Assembly: GCA_010906935.1 (NCBI GenBank)
Contig: JAAFHC010000004.1
Span: 1 to 41,936, forward strand
From: Gelidibacter sp.
Lineage (GTDB): Bacteria > Bacteroidota > Bacteroidia > Flavobacteriales > Flavobacteriaceae
Direction: 5' to 3'
Length of the DNA: 41,936 nucleotides
Below the pieces are notes generated by a model. The model saw only the letters and a program-made list of their open reading frames with translations. It was not told the DNA's origin and searched no databases. Made by a program: the position numbers and the translations under genes. Of the stretch, positions 14,554 to 22,424 are shown one piece after another (the first letter of the stretch is position 1; every line of letters begins with the position of its first letter).

Positions 14554-17364
14554 CTAATAAAATCCTCTTTTAGCGAAATTGTATATTTTTTTTGGATTTA
14601 TGACCAACACGAACCTAATTTTGGTGCTGTATCTTGGCTGGGTCAATTCCCATCCCAAATTGGAATAAAACGGAAAATAAACTTCTAAAATATCGTGTAT
14701 AAAGTTTAATCTTACACCACCTTCATAAGCAAAATAAACTTTTTCATCTCTATTTTTTACAAAACCGACATCATTATAAACTTCAAGCCATCGCCACAAT
14801 CCAACACTTGTGTTTATGGTTGTTAGCCATTGATTTGCATAGGCAACGGGAAGTTTCGATTTAAATCCGCCTTCATTAATGATAATTTGCTGACTTAAAA
14901 TCCCCGAAGTTTCAGATCTTCCCAAATAGTCATATTGAAATAAATAATCGGTTGGTCTGTCCAAGGCGAAACTAAAGAAATCCGTTTCGGTTTTATTGGA
15001 CAAAAACGCCCCTGCGAAAACTCTGAAATCAAATTGTCTGTTGGTATCGGTTAGCAATCTATATTGCGCTGTGGCTGAGATTTTACTAAATTTATCAGCA
15101 AATTGAAATCCGCCAGAAAATCTAAAATCTTCTATAATATTTGGCTTTGAATATCCATAACTTATATTGAAAACATTGTATTTGTTGGTTTCAATATGTT
15201 GCGTTTGCGTTGGTGACTTTTCCCTGTCTATCATCACATAGGAAGTGTACAATATGCTATTACTTACATCTCTAAAACTTTTTCTTTTTAATTCAAGTAG
15301 TGCGAATGGTGTAAAAGTACTGTAACTTAGGTCTTTTGCATATTGAAAACTGCTGCCAGAAACTCCTGTTAAAAATCTATTCACTATTTTATCTTCGGGC
15401 AAGTATTCATAAAGCAAGGAAAAAGTTCCAGAAAAGGCATTGCTTTTTGTTCCGTAAGAAGGTATCAGTTTGTATTGAAAACTCTTGTTTAGCAATGTTT
15501 TGTTTGATATGGCCATGCCTAAAACCACGCCATCATAAAAATTGTATCGTGCTTCTGGCGTATAAAAAAATTGGTTGTAATAAGGGTTTTCTATGTCCTT
15601 CATAAATTTTAACTGCAGAGGCCTGTTAAATAATTTTTTGTCAATATTTTTCCAATTATTTCTTAAATTATATTCGGGCAAATAGAATTCGTGGTTTAAT
15701 GAAAGTCGATCAAAACCGTTGGTTGGAATGGTAATTTTTGTTAGGGAATCTATGCCAACCAGCCATTCTTTAAATACGATTTCTTTATTGTGAATGCCAT
15801 ATAATTGAATGGGTGCGGTAAAATTTCGTTTATTTAAAATACTGATTTCAAGGGAATCATTTTTTTTGACTATTTTTTTGATGGTATAATCAACTTTTTT
15901 GCTGGTGTTTAAATAATCTGATTTAAACCAGGCAATATCTTTAGGCAAATCAATTAATTTTAAAAACAAATCGCTTTGGGTGTTTTGTCCGGTATATTTT
16001 TCTGAAAAACTTTTTATAGCCCCTAATATTATGTCTTCGCCTAAATAATTTTCCAAATATTGAATTCCCAATCCAGCTTTGTATTTATTTACAATTTTTC
16101 TGTTGAAATTCGACAGGGAATCGGCGGGAGTTGTTAATGGTTGGTCTAAATTTTTTCTTGCCGCAAATTGGTAGACAAAAGGATATTTATCATTAAAATC
16201 GATTTTGGCCAAGTTAAAACTTTTAACACCCCAAATTTTTGAAATATCGCCAATCGCTTTTACTTCAGGATAATATTTTTCGACATATTTAATCATTAAA
16301 TAGGTTTGTAATCCATCTGCAAGCCAAGCGTCTTCTCTTTGGTTAAACAAAAAAACGTTGTCTATATATTTTCTGCTTAAAATTTTAAATAGCTGAATGT
16401 CAAATTCAAAAGTATCATTAAAGGGCTTTAAAAAAGTAGGCAATTGGTTAAAACCATATACCGGATTTTTTTCATAATCTATTTTATTAATGAGAAGTTT
16501 CTCATGCGGATATGCGCCTAAATACGAGGCAATAAAAGAAAGTTCTCTATTGATGATCTCTTTTTTAATTGCAGGATGTAATTTTTTCGAATCTATGTTG
16601 GTGATTAAAGAAACGGGCTTAGAATTATAAGCAACAAAATCATTTTCTTTGGTGATGCTTAAGGCAATATCCTGTCTATTTTTTCCAACCAATTTATAGC
16701 TGTTAAAATTGGACAGTGAATCAACGGAAACGGTTAAATCACTATTTAACACATAATCTTTCGGCACTTTTATGTTGATCAGATAATTTGTATAATCAAC
16801 ATACAAATCATCCATATCCAAATTGTTTTGAAGATGCCATTTTCCGTCGAAAACAGCAGGAATTAAGTACCAATACCGTAAATTATAGCCAGTTTTATTC
16901 ACGCCATAATTTGTAAACTTATCATTGGGAATTTTTAAGGTATAAGTTGCTATTATTTTTATGGATTCTTTCGGTTTTAAAGATTGCTTTAAATTGATTT
17001 TTAAGATATCCGGATTTTTCGCTGTAATTTCCCAAGTAACAAGATCGTAATTCACCGAGAAACTATTTATTTTAGCGCTTCCTCTGTGCTTTTCATTGGC
17101 AAAATGAAATGTATTTGAATAATTTTCAATAAAACGTTTGGCCAATGGCGTATTTTTATCCTTATAGGCATTTGCCCAATTATGAAAATATACGGTGTTT
17201 AAAGTACTGTCGGATTTGTTGTAAAAATTGATTTCCTGTTGAATTTTAAGCTCGTTTGTTTGTGTATTTAAAACAGCAAGTATGGTGGTATTGTTTGTTT
17301 GGGAATTAACATTATTCCAACAAAGAATACCGGCTAAAAGCGTTAAAAATAGCTGTTTTTTCAA
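14554..17364 (-). CDS. Outer-membrane protein with inactive M1-peptidase-like domain and beta-barrel
   Basis: A 936-residue secreted protein. Residues 1-21 form a signal peptide ending before SQTNN. Residues 25-480 resemble M1 aminopeptidases: an N-terminal beta domain, AYPHEKLLINKI (284-295), GFNQLP (304-309) where active enzymes have the GxMEN-type motif, and WLADG (347-351) where they have WLNEG. The zinc motif HExxH is absent from the whole protein, so it should not be a peptidase. From about residue 600 the chain alternates polar and aromatic residues like a beta-barrel and ends RGFY, the typical aromatic C-terminus for outer-membrane insertion. It lies 8 bases after the LOG-family gene and probably shares its transcript. 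Function unknown; surface binding is a guess. Confidence 0.75.
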   Translation of the reverse strand: MKKQLFLTLLAGILCWNNVNSQTNNTTILAVLNTQTNELKIQQEINFYNKSDSTLNTVYFHNWANAYKDKNTPLAKRFIENYSNTFHFANEKHRGSAKINSFSVNYDLVTWEITAKNPDILKINLKQSLKPKESIKIIATYTLKIPNDKFTNYGVNKTGYNLRYWYLIPAVFDGKWHLQNNLDMDDLYVDYTNYLINIKVPKDYVLNSDLTVSVDSLSNFNSYKLVGKNRQDIALSITKENDFVAYNSKPVSLITNIDSKKLHPAIKKEIINRELSFIASYLGAYPHEKLLINKIDYEKNPVYGFNQLPTFLKPFNDTFEFDIQLFKILSRKYIDNVFLFNQREDAWLADGLQTYLMIKYVEKYYPEVKAIGDISKIWGVKSFNLAKIDFNDKYPFVYQFAARKNLDQPLTTPADSLSNFNRKIVNKYKAGLGIQYLENYLGEDIILGAIKSFSEKYTGQNTQSDLFLKLIDLPKDIAWFKSDYLNTSKKVDYTIKKIVKKNDSLEISILNKRNFTAPIQLYGIHNKEIVFKEWLVGIDSLTKITIPTNGFDRLSLNHEFYLPEYNLRNNWKNIDKKLFNRPLQLKFMKDIENPYYNQFFYTPEARYNFYDGVVLGMAISNKTLLNKSFQYKLIPSYGTKSNAFSGTFSLLYEYLPEDKIVNRFLTGVSGSSFQYAKDLSYSTFTPFALLELKRKSFRDVSNSILYTSYVMIDREKSPTQTQHIETNKYNVFNISYGYSKPNIIEDFRFSGGFQFADKFSKISATAQYRLLTDTNRQFDFRVFAGAFLSNKTETDFFSFALDRPTDYLFQYDYLGRSETSGILSQQIIINEGGFKSKLPVAYANQWLTTINTSVGLWRWLEVYNDVGFVKNRDEKVYFAYEGGVRLNFIHDILEVYFPFYSNLGWELTQPRYSTKIRFVLVINPKKIYNFAKRGFY

Positions 17365-17372
17365 GGGTTTAA

Positions 17373-18080
17373 TTAAAAATTAGGGCTTAAACTGTATTTT
17401 TTATAGAAGGTGTTTATCACTTCCAAAACTTCATCTTCGGTATCAACAATAGAAATTAATTTAAGATCGTCCATGTGAATGCTCCCTTCCTCTACCAAAG
17501 TATTTTTAATCCAATCCATCAATCCCGACCAATATTTTGTTCCAACCAATACGATGGGGAATTTTCCAATTTTTTTTGTTTGAATCAAGGTGATTGCCTC
17601 AAAAAGTTCATCCATGGTTCCAAAACCTCCCGGCATTACCACAAAGCCTTGAGAATATTTAATAAACATCACTTTACGAACAAAAAAGTAATCAAAATCT
17701 AAACTTTTGTCGGAGTCGATATACGGATTGTCATGTTGCTCAAAGGGCAATTCAATATTTAAGCCAACAGAAGTTCCTTTACCACGTTGCGCGCCTCTAT
17801 TTCCGGCTTCCATAATTCCCGGGCCGCCGCCCGTAACAATTCCATATCCATGAGTTGTCAAATTAAACGCAATATTTTCGGCAAGTATATAATATTTGTG
17901 ATCTGGTTTTACACGAGCCGATCCAAAAATAGTTACACAAGGTCCAATTTTACTGAGTCGCTCAAAACCTTCAACAAACTCTGCCATAATTTTAAATATG
18001 GCCCAAGAGTCGTTTGTTTTAATTTCATTCCACGTTTTTTGCTTGAATTTCTCCCTTATTTGTCGGTCTTCATTTGTCAT
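17373..18080 (-). CDS. LOG-family protein (TIGR00730 Rossmann fold)
   Basis: A 235-residue member of the LOG family, formerly misnamed lysine decarboxylases. The characterised members are phosphoribohydrolases that release cytokinin bases or cleave nucleoside monophosphates. Both signature motifs are intact: GGGPGIMEAGNRGA (84-97) and PGGFGTMDELFEA (150-162), with Arg135/Lys136 in FFVRKVMF and the catalytic Glu158. The N-terminal 40 residues form a helical extension. It sits 65 bases downstream of uvrA's stop and 8 bases before the outer-membrane protein gene, suggesting one minus-strand transcript. Biological substrate in this organism is unknown; AMP or a similar nucleotide is plausible. 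Confidence 0.9.
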   Translation of the reverse strand: MTNEDRQIREKFKQKTWNEIKTNDSWAIFKIMAEFVEGFERLSKIGPCVTIFGSARVKPDHKYYILAENIAFNLTTHGYGIVTGGGPGIMEAGNRGAQRGKGTSVGLNIELPFEQHDNPYIDSDKSLDFDYFFVRKVMFIKYSQGFVVMPGGFGTMDELFEAITLIQTKKIGKFPIVLVGTKYWSGLMDWIKNTLVEEGSIHMDDLKLISIVDTEDEVLEVINTFYKKYSLSPNF

Positions 18081-18145
18081 ATCTGCAGCTTTTTATTTTT
18101 TTGAATGGGTGAAATATAGGTATTTTTTTATTAAAAAAATGAAGG

Positions 18146-20971
18146 CTAATTTAATTCTTTTTTTAAGAATTTAGCCGTATAGCTTTTTTTATGTTGACTT
18201 ACTTCTTCTGGCGTACCAAAACAAATTAACTGCCCGCCTTTTTTTCCGCCCTCCATGCCAATGTCAATCACATGGTCGGCTAGTTTTACAACATCTAAAT
18301 TATGTTCTATAACGAGAATAGTGTTTCCTTTATTTACCAATTTATTTAAAACTTCCATCAACACACGAATGTCTTCAAAATGAAGTCCGGTTGTGGGTTC
18401 ATCTAAAATATAAAAAGTATTTCCTGTGTCCTTTTTAGACAATTCCGAAGCTAATTTTATGCGTTGCGCTTCACCGCCAGATAAGGTGGTGGATTGCTGT
18501 CCCAGTTTGATGTAGCTTAGCCCAACATCTTGAATCGTTTTTAGTTTTCTGTAAATTTTGGGAATGAGTTCAAAAAACAAAGTCGCTTCTTCAATGGTCA
18601 TATTTAACACATCTGAAATTGATTTTCCTTTGTATCTAATTTCCAGGGTTTCTCTGTTGAAGCGTTTTCCCTGACAGGTTTCACATTCCACGTGAACATC
18701 TGGCAAAAAGTTCATTTCTATTACGCGAACGCCGCCACCTTCACAAGTTTCGCAACGTCCGTCTTTCACGTTGAATGAAAATCGGCCGGGTTTATAACCT
18801 CTTATCGCAGCTTCGCTAGTTTTGGCAAACAAATCCCTAATCTCGCTAAAAACCCCTGTATAAGTGGCCGGATTTGAGCGTGGTGTTCTGCCAATTGGCG
18901 ATTGGTCTATGGCAATTACCTTGTCTATATGTTCCAATCCTTCAATAGATTTGTAGGGCATTGGTTTTTTAACGCCGTTGTAAATGTGTTCGTTTAAAAT
19001 GGGGTATAAGGTTTCGTTGATTAAAGTCGATTTTCCGCTGCCTGAAACTCCGGTCACACAAATTAATTTACCCAAAGGAAACTCAACGGTTATATTTTTC
19101 AAATTATTTCCGGTAGCGCCTTTTAAAACTATTTTGTGTCCGTTTCCTGCACGTCGTTTTTTAGGAACTTCAATACTTTTGGTGCCGTTTAAATAATCGG
19201 CTGTTAAAGTATGGTGTTGTTTTAGTTCTTCAAAACTACCTTCACTTACAATTTCTCCTCCATGAATTCCTGCGCCCGGTCCAATATCGAGTACAAAATC
19301 GGCGTGCTGAATCATTTCTTTGTCGTGTTCAACCACAATTACGGAGTTGCCGATATCTCTTAAATTTAGCAGTGAGTTTATCAATTTCTGATTGTCGCGT
19401 TGGTGCAATCCAATGCTTGGCTCATCTAAAATATAAAGTACGCCAACCAGTTGTGAACCAATTTGAGTTGCCAGCCGTATGCGCTGTGCTTCACCGCCAG
19501 AAAGTGATTTAGAGCTTCTGTCAAGCGTTAAATAATCCAAACCAACATCCAATAAAAACTGAATTCTTGTTCTAATTTCTTTTAGTATTTCAGAAGCAAT
19601 TTTTATTTGTTTTTCGGAGAGTTTTTCTTCAATTTTGGCAAACCAATTCGCAAGTTCGGTAATGTCGAGTTGCGCTAATTCCGATATATTTTTTTCATTG
19701 ACCTTAAAATATAAGGCTTCTTTTTTTAGCCTTTTTCCATCGCAGGTTTCGCAATTGATCTCGTCCATAAATTCTTTTGCCCAACGTTTTATGGAAGTTG
19801 AATCACTAGTATTGTATTGATTTTCAATAAAATGAATAATTCCTTCAAAATCAATTTCATAATTTCGGGTAATTCCTGCCGTTTTTGAAACAATGTCAAA
19901 TTTTTCGCTTCCGCCATGCAAAATGATTTCTAAAGCTTCGTTAGGTATTTTTGAAATGGGATCACTTAATTGAAAATGATAGCGGTCGGCAATTAGCTGA
20001 AGCTGTTTGAAAATCCAACTGTTTTTTTGTTCGCCAATGGGTTTAATTCCGCCATTTTTTATTGAAATCTTTGGGTCTGGAATTATTTTTTTGATATTGA
20101 CTTTATCCAGTTTTCCCAACCCGTTGCAAGTTTCGCAAGCGCCTTTTGGGGAGTTGAAAGAGAACGAATTTGGTTCGGGATTTGGGTATGAAATCCCCGT
20201 TGTTGGGCACATTAAATCGCTGCTGAAGTAACGCGGATTGTTGGTTTCATGTTCCAAAATCATCACCACGTTGTCACCAGAATATAACGCAGTTGCAATG
20301 CTTTCTTCCACTCTTTTTTCTGAAGCTTCATTGACCGTTAATCGGTCTATTACAATTTCTATATCGTGGGTTTTGTAACGGTCAAGGCGCATTCCTTTGG
20401 TAATTTCCAAAAGTTCCCCATCAACCCTTACACGCACAAAACCTTGTTTTGAAATTTGTTCAAAAAGTTCCCTGTAATGACCTTTTCTCGATTTAACAAT
20501 GGGCGCAAGAATTACTATTTTTTTACCTTCAAATTCCTTTAAAATAAGTTCTTTTATCTGCACATCGGCATAACTCACCATTTTTTCATTGGTGTTGTAA
20601 GAATATGCATCGGCAGCTCTTGCATAAAGCAGTCGTAAAAAATCGTAAATTTCCGTAATGGTTCCTACGGTAGAACGTGGACTTTTATTGGTTGTTTTTT
20701 GTTCAATAGAAATAACAGGAGAGAGGCCGTCAATTTTATCTACATCTGGCCGTTCCAAGCCACCTAAAAACTGTCTTGCATAGGCCGAAAATGTTTCAAT
20801 ATACCTGCGTTGGCCTTCCGCATAAATCGTGTCAAACGCCAATGACGATTTTCCGCTGCCGCTTAAACCGGTGATGACCACCAATTTTTCTCGGGGAATA
20901 CGAACGTCAATATTTTTTAAATTATGGACTCGCGCTCCCAAAACTTCTATATATTCTGTGTGTTTTGTCAT
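18146..20971 (-). CDS. uvrA: UvrABC excinuclease subunit A
   Basis: The damage-recognition ATPase of nucleotide excision repair, 941 residues. The first Walker A is [19 protein letters not shown] (from residue 35), with signature [17 protein letters not shown] and Walker [14 protein letters not shown]. The second set is [28 protein letters not shown] and [13 protein letters not shown]. The C-terminal zinc finger is complete (CETCEGGG and CETCQGKR). In the first finger the CPxC pair reads CPTTG, so one Cys is missing, while CETCNG is kept. The frame is open 60 bases further upstream, but the conserved N-terminus begins [11 protein letters not shown] -7-like box lies about 20 bases upstream, and a perfect palindrome lies in the divergent promoter region. 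Confidence 0.97.
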   Translation of the reverse strand: MTKHTEYIEVLGARVHNLKNIDVRIPREKLVVITGLSGSGKSSLAFDTIYAEGQRRYIETFSAYARQFLGGLERPDVDKIDGLSPVISIEQKTTNKSPRSTVGTITEIYDFLRLLYARAADAYSYNTNEKMVSYADVQIKELILKEFEGKKIVILAPIVKSRKGHYRELFEQISKQGFVRVRVDGELLEITKGMRLDRYKTHDIEIVIDRLTVNEASEKRVEESIATALYSGDNVVMILEHETNNPRYFSSDLMCPTTGISYPNPEPNSFSFNSPKGACETCNGLGKLDKVNIKKIIPDPKISIKNGGIKPIGEQKNSWIFKQLQLIADRYHFQLSDPISKIPNEALEIILHGGSEKFDIVSKTAGITRNYEIDFEGIIHFIENQYNTSDSTSIKRWAKEFMDEINCETCDGKRLKKEALYFKVNEKNISELAQLDITELANWFAKIEEKLSEKQIKIASEILKEIRTRIQFLLDVGLDYLTLDRSSKSLSGGEAQRIRLATQIGSQLVGVLYILDEPSIGLHQRDNQKLINSLLNLRDIGNSVIVVEHDKEMIQHADFVLDIGPGAGIHGGEIVSEGSFEELKQHHTLTADYLNGTKSIEVPKKRRAGNGHKIVLKGATGNNLKNITVEFPLGKLICVTGVSGSGKSTLINETLYPILNEHIYNGVKKPMPYKSIEGLEHIDKVIAIDQSPIGRTPRSNPATYTGVFSEIRDLFAKTSEAAIRGYKPGRFSFNVKDGRCETCEGGGVRVIEMNFLPDVHVECETCQGKRFNRETLEIRYKGKSISDVLNMTIEEATLFFELIPKIYRKLKTIQDVGLSYIKLGQQSTTLSGGEAQRIKLASELSKKDTGNTFYILDEPTTGLHFEDIRVLMEVLNKLVNKGNTILVIEHNLDVVKLADHVIDIGMEGGKKGGQLICFGTPEEVSQHKKSYTAKFLKKELN

Positions 20972-20989
20972 TGAATTTTTGGAAAGTTG

Positions 20990-21013
20990 CAAAGTTAAAA
21001 AAATGTAGCTACA
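20990..21013. promoter_or_regulatory. uvrA promoter box and 10-bp palindrome
   Basis: On the minus strand TAACTTTG (20990-20997) matches TAnnTTTG and lies about 20 bases before the uvrA ATG. Just upstream is the perfect palindrome TGTAGCTACA (21004-21013), where an operator could sit between uvrA and the divergent PspC-like gene. Confidence 0.4.
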
Positions 21014-21075
21014 ATTTTGGTATACAGTCACATCTTTATTTTGAAAATTAGTATATTGCGTTAAATTTATAAGCT

Positions 21076-21303
21076 ATGCGTTGGATAGATTCATTGCGTC
21101 ATTTTTTTGAAAAACACGGATTTGCGGTATCCTCTAGATTTGCCGATAAATTAGGTATCGACGTATCCAATGTACGCATATTTTTTATCTACATTTCCTT
21201 TATAACTTTGGGCTTTTCCTTTGGAATATATTTAACACTCGCTTTTTTATTGCGCTTAAAAGATATGATTTACACCAAACGAAGATCTGTTTTTGATTTA
21301 TAA
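21076..21303 (+). CDS. Short PspC-like membrane protein
   Basis: A 75-residue protein resembling the PspC domain. It has an amphipathic N-terminal part (RWIDSLRHFFEKHGFAVSSRFADKLGIDVSNVR), then one membrane segment of about 23 residues (IFFIYISFITLGFSFGIYLT) with a second half-hydrophobic stretch, and a basic end KRRSVFDL. In E. coli PspC senses envelope stress, but many short PspC-domain proteins have no known role. It ends 5 bases before the potassium channel gene, so the two are likely co-transcribed and the pair may share a membrane function. The first ATG is used. Confidence 0.75.
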   Translation: MRWIDSLRHFFEKHGFAVSSRFADKLGIDVSNVRIFFIYISFITLGFSFGIYLTLAFLLRLKDMIYTKRRSVFDL

Positions 21304-21308
21304 AGCTT

Positions 21309-22304
21309 ATGAGATTTAAATCAAAATTATATATTTCAGTTACGCTATTAATCATTGTTGTTTTAATAGGAGTCTCTGGTTATATGATTATTTCGAATGA
21401 GACTTTTGTAGATTCATTATATATGACCGTAATTACCATGTCAACTGTAGGTTACGGCACACTACATGAATTAAATGCGACAGAAAAGATTTTTACAATA
21501 TTTTTAATAATAATAAGTATCGTGTTTTATGTATATTCAGTTACTGTTTTATCTGAATATTTGATCAGTGGAAAATTTCTTCAACAATTAAATGAAAAAA
21601 GGGTGCGAAAAATGATTCAAAAATTAGAAAATCACACCATTGTTTGTGGTTATGGACGTAATGGTAAACAGGCAGTTATAAAGTTAAAGAGTTTTAAAAT
21701 GCCTTGCGTGGTTATTGAAAAGGACAAAGCTTTAATTGAAGAACTAGAGCGCGACAATATACTTTATGTTGAAGGCGATGCGACGCAAGATGAGACAATA
21801 CAAAAAGCTGCAGTGCATAATGCCAAGAGTTTAATTACGGCTTTGTCTTCTGATGCCGATAATTTGTTTGTTGTGCTTTCTGCTAGGCAGTTGAATAAAA
21901 ACATGATTATTATAAGCAGGGCTTCAAACGAATCATCTATAAATAAATTAAAAATTGCAGGGGCAAACAATATTATAATGCCCGATAAAATAGGAGGTAT
22001 GCATATGGCATCATTGGTAGTTACTCCCAATTTAGTTGAATTTGTAGACAGGTTAACAATACTTGATGAAGATTCAACAAATTTAGAAGAAATTTCTGTA
22101 AATGGCCTGCCGCCGGAATTTTTAAACAAAACCATAAGAGATTTGGATTTACGCAAAAGAACAGGCTGTTCAGTAATTGGTTTTAAAACTGCAACTCATG
22201 AATACATTGTAAATCCGGAATCAGAAACTGAACTAACACTCAATTCCAATCTAATTGTGCTTGGCCGCCCCAATCAAATCAAAAAATTAAGGGAAATATT
22301 ATAA
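21309..22304 (+). CDS. Two-TM potassium channel with RCK (TrkA-N) domain
   Basis: A 331-residue ion channel protein. It has TM1 (about 8-28), a pore loop with selectivity filter TVGYGT (46-51), and TM2 (about 59-82). The common filter ends GYGD; here Thr follows, which still fits potassium selectivity. From residue 108 a cytosolic RCK domain begins with HTIVCGYGRNGKQAV (Rossmann loop GYGRNG) and the acidic end of strand 2 (VIEKD), then VEGDATQDETI. A C-terminal TrkA-C-like part follows (EISVNGLPPEF, FLNKTIRDLDLRKRTG). It resembles MthK/Kch-type channels gated by ligand binding to a ring of RCK domains. Probably co-transcribed with the PspC-like gene. Confidence 0.9.
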   Translation: MRFKSKLYISVTLLIIVVLIGVSGYMIISNETFVDSLYMTVITMSTVGYGTLHELNATEKIFTIFLIIISIVFYVYSVTVLSEYLISGKFLQQLNEKRVRKMIQKLENHTIVCGYGRNGKQAVIKLKSFKMPCVVIEKDKALIEELERDNILYVEGDATQDETIQKAAVHNAKSLITALSSDADNLFVVLSARQLNKNMIIISRASNESSINKLKIAGANNIIMPDKIGGMHMASLVVTPNLVEFVDRLTILDEDSTNLEEISVNGLPPEFLNKTIRDLDLRKRTGCSVIGFKTATHEYIVNPESETELTLNSNLIVLGRPNQIKKLREIL

Positions 22305-22346
22305 TCCTCATTATTAATTACTTAGCAAAAAAATAATAAGTTTAAG

Positions 22347-22403
22347 GCTAAAAATTTGTGGCAAGCTAAATTTTTTAGCATCTTGGAGGCTTTTTAGCAA
22401 GAT
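22347..22403 (+). promoter_or_regulatory. Hairpins in the symporter leader
   Basis: GCTAAAAATTT (22347-22357) pairs with AAATTTTTTAGC (22368-22379) apart from one extra T. It is followed by ATCTTG (22380-22385) and CAAGAT (22398-22403). The first hairpin could end the channel transcript; the second is close to the symporter gene. No known riboswitch consensus is recognised. Confidence 0.35.
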
Positions 22404-22424
22404 ACAATAACCAACTAACAAACT

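Noticed and set aside
20972-21031. 20-residue extension of uvrA
   Set aside because: It would cover the promoter box, and UvrA proteins begin close to the [19 protein letters not shown] segment.
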